Shown here: positions 45,808 through 53,769 of the stretch, piece by piece
Position numbering within the stretch: the stretch's first letter is position 1
Layout of the letters: each line of letters starts with the position of its first letter
DNA from: Geobacter sp.
Lineage (GTDB): Bacteria; Desulfobacterota; Desulfuromonadia; Geobacterales; Geobacteraceae
Direction: 5' to 3'
Assembly: GCA_016177775.1 (NCBI GenBank)
Contig: JACOUQ010000015.1
Location: forward strand, 1 to 64,000
Length of the DNA: 64,000 bases
The notes under the pieces: model-generated
What the model was told of the DNA's origin: nothing
The model's database searches: none
The model's input: only the letters and a program-made list of their open reading frames with translations
Program-made: the position numbers and the translations under genes

Positions 45808-47585
45808 TTCGGGAGTTGAGCGATCTGGGAAAATTCTTGCGGGGCGCACGCGAAGACAGCGCCTGGGTTCATGATGCATTGAAGGAAGAGCCAATTTCAA
45901 TGGAGTTGCTCATTGGTCAGGATGGTGCGTTTCAGGGATTGCAACTGATTGAAGACAAGCTGACCCCGGCTGAGGCACTCACCGCCAAAAAAGGGAAAGC
46001 ACGGCTGCTACTCGACAAGCCGGAAGAGGTTCTCTGCTTTGGTGGAGATTCAGCGTTGAAGAAACATCAACTGTTTCTGGATAAATTGGCGGCGTTCAAG
46101 GAGCTCGACGAGGTAGCGCCGGTTATTGCGTTTTACGCCAATCGGGAGAACGGCTTAGATAAGGCATTGTCCCATTTTACGGCACTTGCCGACACCGATG
46201 ATAAAAAGATCAAGAAGAAAATAGCAGGGAATATTGGTTTCCGGGTTCTTGCCGATGCCGTCAGGATCAATGAAAAGCAGAATGTGTTGCAGACGGTTAT
46301 CGACAGGTATGAAGCCTGTCAGCGCAAACAGTTGGCCAATAATGCCAAGAAGTGCTCTGTTTGCGGCAAGAGCGATTATCCGGTTGAAGATATTCCCCAT
46401 GGCATGATCAAGAAGGTTCCGGACGGTCAATCGAGCGGCTGCGCCCTTGTTTCCTACAACGAAAACGCGTTCGAGTCCTATGACTTGAAAGGAAACAATA
46501 ACTCGTCAGTTTGTACCAACTGTGCAAAGACCTATGTGGAAGGGCTGAACTGGCTGTTGTCCAACGGGAGCGAGATATCGGTTACAGACAAGAAGGGGAA
46601 AACTTCCACCAAGTTCCGCCATTCGAACCGGAGAAACTTCGGTTCTGATACTGCCATGGTCTTCTGGACACGCGACAATCGGCTACTGGAAGAAATCGAA
46701 CAGATCGAAGCACCGACCGAAGCTGCTGTCGCCGGCATGATTGACTCCTTGTCGGCGGGCAGGGAGAGGGACAGCAAGTACCTGGAGCCGGAGCGTTTTT
46801 ACTCCTGCACCCTCTCCGGCGCTGCCGCCCGTATTGCCGTGCGTGACTGGATTGAAACCAGTCTTGGCGATTTCCGGATGTCCATTGTCGATTGGTTCAG
46901 GGAAATAGCCGTCTCTCGTTACGACAGCGAACAGGAAAAAATGGTGACCTACTATGCGCCGCTTTACGACTTGGCGCGCAGTTGCCAGAGGAAAAACAGT
47001 GATGGCAGCTATGACAAGGACGACACCGCAACCGCCAGGGTAGCGGCAACCCTGTGGCGAGCGGCGCTGCACGGCGGTGTCGTTCCTCTCTGGATTCTGA
47101 CAAGAACTCTTCAGCGAGCCCGTCTGGACAAGCAAGGTGTTACACCTGAACGAGCGGCGCTGATCAAATTGATACTCAGAAGAACCAACAACGGAGGTGA
47201 GTTTATGATCACGGAAGGCAGGGTTGAGGGGGAACGACCGGTCGCTTATGTTTGTGGGCAGATATTCGCTAAGCTTGAATATATCCAGTATAAGGCACTT
47301 GGTGAAAGAAATTCAGGTATTAGAGAGAAGTTTTTTACTTATGCCATGACTTCACCGTCAGCCGCATTTGGAAGACTGTTCAACTTGAATTCCAAGCACT
47401 TTGTAAAGTTAAAAAGCGAGCAGCCATGGTTGGCGGTGATACTCGATAAGGAACTACAGGCGCTATGCAAGGATATTGACATCAGTAGTTTTCCAGCGCT
47501 TTTTCATCTTGAACAGCAGGGCCAATTTGCCATCGGCTATTACCATCAAAAACAGGCACAGTTCGCCGGAACAAACAACAAATAA
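45804..47585 (+). CDS. cas8c: Cas8c (Csd1), large Cascade subunit
   Basis: A 593-residue large subunit that recognises the PAM and opens DNA. Typical Csd1 features: N-terminal IRELSDLGKFLRG, a CSVCGKSDYPVEDIPHGMIKKVPDGQ zinc-like stretch (near 190) paired with VCTNCAKTYVEGLNWLL, and AMVFWTRD, TYYAPLYDLARS. Length is normal for the family (about 570-600). In type I-C the gene can also contain an internal start giving Cas11c; Met codons in the last third (for example around 47205 after GGAGG) are candidates. Confidence 0.94.
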   Translation: MIRELSDLGKFLRGAREDSAWVHDALKEEPISMELLIGQDGAFQGLQLIEDKLTPAEALTAKKGKARLLLDKPEEVLCFGGDSALKKHQLFLDKLAAFKELDEVAPVIAFYANRENGLDKALSHFTALADTDDKKIKKKIAGNIGFRVLADAVRINEKQNVLQTVIDRYEACQRKQLANNAKKCSVCGKSDYPVEDIPHGMIKKVPDGQSSGCALVSYNENAFESYDLKGNNNSSVCTNCAKTYVEGLNWLLSNGSEISVTDKKGKTSTKFRHSNRRNFGSDTAMVFWTRDNRLLEEIEQIEAPTEAAVAGMIDSLSAGRERDSKYLEPERFYSCTLSGAAARIAVRDWIETSLGDFRMSIVDWFREIAVSRYDSEQEKMVTYYAPLYDLARSCQRKNSDGSYDKDDTATARVAATLWRAALHGGVVPLWILTRTLQRARLDKQGVTPERAALIKLILRRTNNGGEFMITEGRVEGERPVAYVCGQIFAKLEYIQYKALGERNSGIREKFFTYAMTSPSAAFGRLFNLNSKHFVKLKSEQPWLAVILDKELQALCKDIDISSFPALFHLEQQGQFAIGYYHQKQAQFAGTNNK

Positions 47586-47597
47586 GGAGACCAGACA

Positions 47598-48545
47598 ATG
47601 AGCGGAGCAATCAAAAACCGGTATGATTTCGTATTCTTCTTCGACGTTAAAGACGGTAATCCCAATGGCGATCCGGATCAGGTCAATCTGCCGCGGGTCG
47701 ATGCAGAGGATCAGCGCGGGCTGGTTACGGATGTCTGCATCAAGCGGAAGGTCAGGAATTATGTGGCATTAAAAGGTGAGCTTAAGTCACCCAATGACAT
47801 TTTTATCCGTCAGAGAGGCATTGCTAATGAAGATAGCTTTTTGAACGCTCTTATCGGGAAGGCTGAAGGTGATAGTACTTCGGCCAAGAGAGGAAGTTTG
47901 TGCAATAGCTATTGGGATATCAGGACATTCGGCGCTGTGTTGAGCACCGGCGAATCGGAAAGCGCCGATTCCGGCGAAGAGTCTGAAGACGGAGCAGCCC
48001 CGAAAAAGGCCGCAAAGAAAAAGGTAAAAGGTGGCGGCACGGTGCGTGGACCGGTCCAGTTGACATTTGCCCGTTCGGAAGACCGTATTTATCAGGCAGA
48101 GCACTCCATTACCCGTTGCTGCGTCACCACAGAGAATGAAAGAAACAAACAGATGGAGAAGGACAGAGAGTTTGCTTCAACCTTCGGACGTAAGTCGACC
48201 GTACCCTATGCCATGTATCGTATGCACGGTTTTGTTTCTACTATTGATGCCCAGAAAACCGGTTTTTCTGAAGATGATTTGAAGCTTCTTTGGGAGTCGC
48301 TCATCAACGCCTTTGAGCACGACCGGGCAGCGGCACGGGGCGAGATGAACCCTAGAAAACTGGTCATCTTCAAGCACTCCAGCCACTTGGGCAATGAGCT
48401 TTCCGGCAGACTGTTTGAACGGGTAACGGTAAAGAAAAATGCGGATTTGCCACGTAGTAAAGACGATTATCAGATTGATGTGAACAAGGAGCAACTACCG
48501 TCAGGCATTGAAGTCAAGGCCTGGCCGGAAGAGGCGCTGTATTGA
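47598..48545 (+). CDS. cas7: Cas7 (Csd2), Cascade backbone
   Basis: A 315-residue RAMP backbone protein. Seen: YDFVFFFDVKDGNPNGDPDQVNLPRVD at the N-terminus (Csd2 signature), LVTDVCIKRKVRNYV, WDIRTFGAVLS, GPVQLTFARSEDRI, YAMYRMHGF and the C-terminal LVIFKHSSHLGN. A low-complexity Glu/Ala/Lys stretch (about 119-147) loops out of the fold. Good AAGGAGA site. The next cas gene (cas4) is displaced by a REP element and a RhuM-family gene. Confidence 0.94.
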   Translation: MSGAIKNRYDFVFFFDVKDGNPNGDPDQVNLPRVDAEDQRGLVTDVCIKRKVRNYVALKGELKSPNDIFIRQRGIANEDSFLNALIGKAEGDSTSAKRGSLCNSYWDIRTFGAVLSTGESESADSGEESEDGAAPKKAAKKKVKGGGTVRGPVQLTFARSEDRIYQAEHSITRCCVTTENERNKQMEKDREFASTFGRKSTVPYAMYRMHGFVSTIDAQKTGFSEDDLKLLWESLINAFEHDRAAARGEMNPRKLVIFKHSSHLGNELSGRLFERVTVKKNADLPRSKDDYQIDVNKEQLPSGIEVKAWPEEALY

Positions 48546-48555
48546 AATCCAAATT

Positions 48556-48622
48556 CGGGCGAACACAAGGTTCGCCCTACGTAACATCGGAAATCTGGGC
48601 GGCCACATGGGGCCGCCCCTAC
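48556..48622. repeat. REP element inside the cas operon
   Basis: CGGGCGAAC/GTTCGCCC and GGGCGGCC-ACATG-GGGCCGCCC hairpins ending CCCCTAC. The second half is identical to those at 41890-41932 and 57003-57027. It sits between cas7 and the RhuM gene. Confidence 0.8.
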
Positions 48623-48635
48623 AAAGGCATGCGAC

Positions 48636-49607
48636 ATGAAAAAAAATAAAGACCTCATTCATCCCACCGGCGAATTCATCCTATACCAGACCGAGGACGG
48701 GCGCACCCGCATCGAAGCGAGGTTTCAGGGGGAGACCGCCTGGCTCTCACTCAACCAGCTGGCTGACCTGTTCCAGCGAGACAAGTCGGTCGTCTCCAAG
48801 CATATTCGGAACATCTTCGCCGAGGGCGAATTGCCGCGGAACGTCATCATTTCTGTCGGCTACCGGGTAAAGTCCCATCGTGGCACCCAGTTCCGCATCT
48901 GGGCGACCCAGCGCTTGCGGGAATACATCATCAAGGGCTTCGCCATGGATGACGAACGCCTTAAAAACCCGCCGGGGAAGGGACAGAAGGATTACTTTGA
49001 TGAACAACTGGAGCGCATTCGGGATATCCGTTCTTCCGAGCGGCGTTTTTATCAGAAAGTGCTCGATATTTATGCGACCAGTGTTGATTATTCGCCGAAT
49101 ACGGAGATGTCGCAGCAGTTCTTTGCGACGGTGCAGAACAAGATGCACTGGGCCTGCCACGGTCAGACTGCGGCAGAGGTAATCTATCAGCGGGCGGATG
49201 CCGCCAAGCCGCACATGGGGCTCATCTCTACACGCCCCGGCGGTATTGTGCGGAAAGATGATGTTTCTATTGCCAAGAACTACCTGAGTGAGGATGAACT
49301 TCATGCGCTGAACCGCATTGTGAACGCTTACATCGAATTCGCGGAACTCCAGGCGCTCAGACGTAAGGCCATGACCATGCGCGACTGGATTGCAAAGCTG
49401 GATGATTTTTTGAAGCTCTCGGAGCATGAGTTGTTGGATCATGCCGGTACGATTTCCGCTGAAACGGCAAAGGCAAAGGCGGAATTGGAATATGAACGGT
49501 ATCGGATCTTGATCGATGCTCTGCCGCGGCCGGTTGATCGGGATTTTCTGGAAGCTGCAAAGCGAATTGAAACAAGACAAACGAGGGGGAAGAAGCATGA
49601 TTTTTGA
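48636..49607 (+). CDS. RhuM-family protein inside the cas operon
   Basis: A 323-residue protein of the virulence RhuM family: GEFILYQTEDGRTRIEARF, TAWLSLNQLADLFQRDKSVVSKHI (HTH-like), VIISVGYRVKSHRGTQFRIW, REYIIKGFAMDDERLKN, and a C-terminal MTMRDWIAKLDDFL helical region. Biochemical role unknown; members often sit near restriction or defence genes. Compared with the family pattern, about 30 residues between EGELPRN and VIISVGY (normally ending FNLDV) appear missing, so this copy may be impaired. It lies between cas7 and cas4 on the same strand; its stop overlaps the cas4 start. Confidence 0.85.
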   Translation: MKKNKDLIHPTGEFILYQTEDGRTRIEARFQGETAWLSLNQLADLFQRDKSVVSKHIRNIFAEGELPRNVIISVGYRVKSHRGTQFRIWATQRLREYIIKGFAMDDERLKNPPGKGQKDYFDEQLERIRDIRSSERRFYQKVLDIYATSVDYSPNTEMSQQFFATVQNKMHWACHGQTAAEVIYQRADAAKPHMGLISTRPGGIVRKDDVSIAKNYLSEDELHALNRIVNAYIEFAELQALRRKAMTMRDWIAKLDDFLKLSEHELLDHAGTISAETAKAKAELEYERYRILIDALPRPVDRDFLEAAKRIETRQTRGKKHDF

Positions 49608-50217
49608 ATCCCCCGATCCGATCATGATCTCCGCCCTGGAGCACTACAGCTACTGTCCGCGCCAGTGCGCCCTGATCCATGTTGAGCAGACCTTTCACGA
49701 AAACCTCTACACCATGCGCGGCCGGGACGTGCATGAAAACGTGGACGTGGATTCATCCCATGAACTGGCAGGGGTGCGGTATGAGCGGGCTTTGCCGATC
49801 TGGTCGAAACGCTTGAATCTGGTGGGCAAGGCCGACATGGTGGAATTTCATGGCGAAACTCCCTATCCGGTCGAGTACAAGTCGGGACGTCATCGGGCCG
49901 GACAGCACGAAGCATTGCAACTCTGTGCTCAGGCGGTTTGTCTGGAGGAGATTTTCAATGTGAAGGTAGAAAGGGGCGCTCTCTACTGGCACGGTTCGCG
50001 GGAACGCAGGGAAATCATCTTCACCGATGCTATGCGGGCCCATTTGGAAGAGGTGGCCGCCGCCGTGCATCTAATGGTTGCCGACAATCACGTTCCACCG
50101 CCAGTGAATGACAAGCGCTGCAAAGACTGTTCGCTGAAGGAATCGTGCCTGCCGCATGTGGTGGGAGAGAAGGGGCGGAGCCGGAAGGCAGCGAAGGCTT
50201 TATTTGAGAGTTCATGA
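49597..50217 (+). CDS. cas4: Cas4 exonuclease, adaptation factor
   Basis: A 206-residue RecB-like iron-sulfur nuclease that trims and orients prespacers with Cas1-Cas2. Fe-S ligands: first Cys in YCPRQCAL (near 23) and the C-terminal CKDCSLKESC cluster. Nuclease core: GKADMVEFHGETPYPVEYKSG with the D...E-Y-K signature. GAGGGGAAG precedes ATG 49597, which overlaps the RhuM gene end. A 9-bp tandem repeat begins at its stop codon. Confidence 0.94.
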   Translation: MIFESPDPIMISALEHYSYCPRQCALIHVEQTFHENLYTMRGRDVHENVDVDSSHELAGVRYERALPIWSKRLNLVGKADMVEFHGETPYPVEYKSGRHRAGQHEALQLCAQAVCLEEIFNVKVERGALYWHGSRERREIIFTDAMRAHLEEVAAAVHLMVADNHVPPPVNDKRCKDCSLKESCLPHVVGEKGRSRKAAKALFESS

Positions 50218-50264
50218 GTTTCATGGGTTTCATGGGTTTCATGGGTTTCATGGGTTTCATGGGT
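50211..50264. repeat. Tandem repeat, 9-bp unit x 6
   Basis: Six head-to-tail copies of TTCATGGGT (the first with A for G), starting over the last bases of cas4. Copy number may vary between strains; any effect is on the cas4-cas1 spacing. Confidence 0.9.
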
Positions 50265-50274
50265 GGGGGTGAAT

Positions 50275-50418
50275 ATGGCCAAAATAGAGCGGTTTGAGGA
50301 AATACAGGCATGGCAAAAGGCGCGAAAATTGGTCAATGAGGTCTATTCCGCCAGCAATTCAGGGCAGTTTGCAAAAGATTTCGGTCTTCGTGATCAGATA
50401 CGCCGGGCAGCTGTATAA
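50275..50418 (+). pseudogene. Truncated four-helix-bundle (23S rRNA intervening-sequence type) protein
   Basis: A 47-residue frame starting [17 protein letters not shown], with [14 protein letters not shown] before the stop. This is the exact N-terminal third of the four-helix-bundle family often encoded in 23S rRNA intervening sequences and elsewhere, which normally continues past RRAAVS-I-x-x-N-IAEG for about 115-125 residues. Here a TAA follows RRAAV directly and the cas1 leader begins. So it is a remnant, probably left by insertion and deletion between cas4 and cas1. Confidence 0.7.
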
Positions 50419-50438
50419 ATAAAAACCAAAGGATTCGT

Positions 50439-51473
50439 ATGAAACAACTCCTCAATACCCTCTACGTCATGACCCAGGGAGCCTACGTCTGTCTCGACCA
50501 CGAGACGGTCAAGGTGGAGGTGGGCGGCAAGCTTCAGATGCAGGTGCCGCTGCACCACCTGGGGGCGATTGTAACGATGGGCAATGTCATGCTCAGTCCC
50601 TTCATCATGGGGCGCTGCGCCGACGATGGCCGGGCAGTGGTGATCCTCGATTGGAACGGCCGGTTCAAGTGCCGGATCGTCGGCAAGACCCACGGCAACG
50701 TGCTATTGCGCCAGGCCCAGTATGAAGCGGTGCGGGACGGGGAGCGATCCGCGGCGATTGCCCGGAACATTGTTGCTGGCAAGGTGAAGAACTCGCGCGA
50801 GATAATCATGCGAGGGGCGCGGGAAACTGAAGACCGGGAAGAAGCGGAATCATTGAGAAAGGCGGCGGATGTTCTGGCTGATGCCCTGTTTCATCTCAAG
50901 GACAACAGGGACATCGACCATGTGCGTGGCCTTGAGGGTGAGTCGGCCCATGCCTACTTTTCCGTTTTCGACACAATGGTTAAGAAGGAGGAGCGGGAGG
51001 TCTTCCGCATGAACGGCAGAACACGCAGGCCGCCCCTTGATCCCATGAACGGCCTGTTGTCGTTTCTTTACACGCTCCTCCTGAACGATTGCATTACCGC
51101 AGTGGAAGGAGTGGGTCTCGACTCGCAGATGGGCTTTCTCCATGCCATGCGGCCGGGCAGGCCGTCGCTCGGGCTGGATCTGATGGAGGAGTTTCGATCC
51201 GTACTGGCCGACCGGCTGGCGCTCACGCTGATCAACCGCAAACAGATCACCGACAAGAGTTTCGAGGTGCGGCCGGGCGGGGCGACCTATCTAAACGACG
51301 CCGGTCGCAAGGAAGTTGTGGTGGCCTATCAGAAGCGGAAGCAGGACGAATTTCACCATCCGATAGTTGATGAAAAGGTGCCTTTCGGACTTGTCCCGCA
51401 TGTGCAGGCCCGACTGTTGGCGCGGCATCTGCGGGGAGACCTTGAGGAATATACACCGGTTCTGTATACGTGA
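50439..51473 (+). CDS. cas1: Cas1 integrase (type I-C)
   Basis: A 344-residue integrase inserting new spacers at the leader end. N-terminal beta domain (LNTLYVMTQGAYVCLDHETVKVEV, PLHHLGAIVTMGNVMLSP) and catalytic helical domain with Glu in VRGLEGESAHAYF (near 166), His in GFLHAMRPGRPSLGLDLMEEF (near 232) and Asp of the same stretch. Full length. The ATG has AAAGG upstream although the preceding 220 bases are repeat and remnant DNA. Confidence 0.96.
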   Translation: MKQLLNTLYVMTQGAYVCLDHETVKVEVGGKLQMQVPLHHLGAIVTMGNVMLSPFIMGRCADDGRAVVILDWNGRFKCRIVGKTHGNVLLRQAQYEAVRDGERSAAIARNIVAGKVKNSREIIMRGARETEDREEAESLRKAADVLADALFHLKDNRDIDHVRGLEGESAHAYFSVFDTMVKKEEREVFRMNGRTRRPPLDPMNGLLSFLYTLLLNDCITAVEGVGLDSQMGFLHAMRPGRPSLGLDLMEEFRSVLADRLALTLINRKQITDKSFEVRPGGATYLNDAGRKEVVVAYQKRKQDEFHHPIVDEKVPFGLVPHVQARLLARHLRGDLEEYTPVLYT

Positions 51474-51483
51474 TTATTGATTG

Positions 51484-51504
51484 GAGACGCATGCAATGCG
51501 TCTC
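51484..51504. repeat. GAGACGCAT-GCA-ATGCGTCTC palindrome
   Basis: A perfect 9-bp inverted repeat with 3-base centre in the 47-base gap between cas1 and cas2. Similar short palindromes are common dispersed repeats in other genomes. It may attenuate or stabilise the message. Confidence 0.7.
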
Positions 51505-51520
51505 TACCAGGGTGGATGCC

Positions 51521-51814
51521 ATGTGGATTGTCGTAGCCTATGACGTAAATACGGAAACCCCGCAGGGGCGGAGGCGACTCCGGCGCGTGGCGCAGGTGTG
51601 CAAGAACTTCGGCCAGCGAGTGCAGAAGTCGGTTTTTGAATGTCAGGTGAACGAGCTGAAGTTCGAGGATCTTCGCAGGAAGCTTCTAAGGGAGATCGAC
51701 AAGGAGCTGGATAATCTGCGGCTTTACAGGTTGACCGAGCCGAGGGACGATCATGTGGAAACCTACGGGCTGACCCGGACGGTTTTTTTTGATGACGAAC
51801 CGTTGATTGTTTGA
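51521..51814 (+). CDS. cas2: Cas2, adaptation complex scaffold
   Basis: A 97-residue ferredoxin-fold protein bridging two Cas1 dimers. Seen: VVAYDVNTETPQGRRRLRRVA with the conserved Asp at 8, NFGQRVQKSVFECQ, and a C-terminal VETYGLTRTVFFDDEPLIV. The start at ATG 51521 gives the standard MWIVVAYDV. The leader and array follow directly. Confidence 0.96.
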   Translation: MWIVVAYDVNTETPQGRRRLRRVAQVCKNFGQRVQKSVFECQVNELKFEDLRRKLLREIDKELDNLRLYRLTEPRDDHVETYGLTRTVFFDDEPLIV

Positions 51815-51993
51815 CCCGCGAAAGGGGTGCTCATGCGGAAATGCTTGGGTGTTCGCGGAACCTGCAAACGCGCTGTTTATAACTTTTGAGAGGAGATGGT
51901 GATTAGTTGCAAGGCCTTTCTAAGGCAATTTGTACCCTTTTCGCAAGAAAGGGCATGTAACATGTTGGAAACTGGACCCCGAGGAGGGGGACA
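51815..51993 (+). promoter_or_regulatory. CRISPR leader
   Basis: A 179-base non-coding stretch between cas2 and the first repeat, containing A+T-rich segments (GTTTATAACTTTTGAG near 51874) and a CCCTTTTC-GCAA-GAAAGGG hairpin (about 51948-51966). It should hold the array promoter and spacer-integration signals. Orientation follows from repeats ending ATTGAAAC and the decayed repeat at the far end. Confidence 0.75.
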
Positions 51994-53521
51994 GTAGCGC
52001 CCGCCCGCAAGGGCGGGTGAGGATTGAAACAGGTTTATGTAGGGGAGTATGTCAAGGAAGGGAAGTAGCGCCCGCCCGCAAGGGCGGGTGAGGATTGAAA
52101 CAGCATCCCAAACTTGCTGCTCTCACGCGCACGCGTTGTAGCGCCCGCCCGCAAGGGCGGGTGAGGATTGAAACGGCCCCGGCAACTGGCGGACCGCGCC
52201 ACGGTTGCGTAGCGCCCGCCCGCAAGGGCGGGTGAGGATTGAAACACCATGGCCGTAGAAGAATGGCGTTGGTGCGCGGGTAGCGCCCGCCCGCAAGGGC
52301 GGGTGAGGATTGAAACAGGTCGATCTATCTCACCAAAAAGGCTTAACACGTAGCGCCCGCCCGCAAGGGCGGGTGAGGATTGAAACTACGGGCTGCTGGC
52401 ATTGCGGACGGTGGCCTTTCGTAGCGCCCGCCCGCAAGGGCGGGTGAGGATTGAAACTCGACCAATCCCTGGCAGGAGAGGAAACCTGGAAAGCCGTAGC
52501 GCCCGCCCGCAAGGGCGGGTGAGGATTGAAACCTGCTGGACGACGTGGAGGTACCCAAGACCATCCGTAGCGCCCGCCCGCAAGGGCGGGTGAGGATTGA
52601 AACCGCCTGCTATCGCTCCGCCTGTGCCGGTTACGTCGTAGCGCCCGCCCGCAAGGGCGGGTGAGGATTGAAACGAGCCGTCAAGCGGCTCAAAGCTACC
52701 CGTTATACGTAGCGCCCGCCCGCAAGGGCGGGTGAGGATTGAAACTGTCGCTGCGCGGGGTGGGCTGGCGATTACGGTGTAGCGCCCGCCCGCAAGGGCG
52801 GGTGAGGATTGAAACACGTAATCCTATGTGTGCATGGAACTTCCCGGTGTAGCGCCCGCCCGCAAGGGCGGGTGAGGATTGAAACGGCACGCAGGAGTAA
52901 GCGATCATTGCGAGGCGACGATGTAGCGCCCGCCCGCAAGGGCGGGTGAGGATTGAAACCTGCCTGACCCCGGCTATGTGCTTAACTTCACCCGTAGCGC
53001 CCGCCCGCAAGGGCGGGTGAGGATTGAAACTCCGCTACCTTGCGATTGGAGCGATATCCCATGTAGCGCCCGCCCGCAAGGGCGGGTGAGGATTGAAACA
53101 CCAGGGTGATATTGGTCCCGCCATGGAGCACCGTAGCGCCCGCCCGCAAGGGCGGGTGAGGATTGAAACTTTGCCATGTAGATGATCTTGCGGGCGCCGA
53201 TCGTAGCGCCCGCCCGCAAGGGCGGGTGAGGATTGAAACAACTCTGATTATTCGGAGTTACAAAGCCAGGCGTAGCGCCCGCCCGCAAGGGCGGGTGAGG
53301 ATTGAAACAGGTAGGATAGGGAGTCAATGTCACCGCCGGAGAGTAGCGCCCGCCCGCAAGGGCGGGTGAGGATTGAAACTATCTTATCAGGGCCGAACTG
53401 AAAGACCAGAAACGTAGCGCCCGCCCGCAAGGGCGGGTGAGGATTGAAACGTCCTCATGGAGTTGATCAAACTCCTCGTCGGCTGTAGCGCCCGCCCGCA
53501 AGGGCGGGTGAGGATTCCAGC
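51994..53521 (+). CRISPR. Type I-C CRISPR array: 22 repeats, 21 spacers
   Basis: Repeat length 37, starting GTAGCGCCCGCC and ending GGGTGAGGATTGAAAC, with a CCCGCCC-GCAA-GGGCGGG hairpin. Repeats start at 51994, 52065, 52138, 52209, 52280, 52350, 52421, 52496, 52567, 52638, 52709, 52779, 52849, 52923, 52994, 53063, 53133, 53203, 53272, 53343, 53414 and 53485. Repeats 1-21 look identical; the last loses its GAAAC end (GATTCCAGC), marking the distal end. Spacers are 32-38 nt, mostly 33-34, all different, with none repeated. Repeats end ATTGAAAC, as expected for type I crRNA handles. Confidence 0.98.
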
Positions 53522-53591
53522 AATAGATCAATGGGTGACCCCCTGCAATCTTTGAACTATTTGAATATTAACGGATTTCACATATAACGCC

Positions 53592-53620
53592 TTGACATGC
53601 CCCATGGGAAAATGTAAATG
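53592..53620 (+). promoter_or_regulatory. Candidate sigma-70 promoter upstream of the PocR kinase
   Basis: TTGACA (53592-53597), a 17-base spacer and TAAATG (53615-53620). A hairpin terminator follows at 53690, so transcripts may be attenuated before the kinase gene. Confidence 0.45.
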
Positions 53621-53689
53621 TATACGCAATCCTGCCGAGGAGGTAGATGGTTGCTTCTCATATCCACTTATCTATATATGCCGGGCACG

Positions 53690-53733
53690 AAAGCCGCTCG
53701 GGTCAGCTTTGGGTTGACCGGGCGGCTTTTTTA
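53690..53733 (+). terminator. Terminator or attenuator hairpin
   Basis: AAAGCCGC and GCGGCTTT form the base, with GGGTCA/TTGACC pairs above and six T after. It lies 37 bases before the kinase ATG and downstream of the TTGACA promoter. This is the layout of an attenuator, although no riboswitch aptamer is recognised in the 70 bases upstream. Confidence 0.65.
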
Positions 53734-53769
53734 TTATCGCTTTCCAAAACCGCTTGAAAGGCGCTTGCA

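Noticed and set aside
52035..53430. Open frames rich in repeated SSPALAGGRY and similar peptides
   Set aside because: They are translations of the CRISPR repeats and spacers, not genes.
53620..53690. Riboswitch aptamer before the PocR kinase
   Set aside because: The terminator is clear but no known aptamer core could be recognised in the preceding bases.
53647..53757. 36-aa frame after GAGGAGG
   Set aside because: It runs straight through the terminator hairpin and its product is not recognisable; kept only as a possible leader peptide in the attenuator finding.
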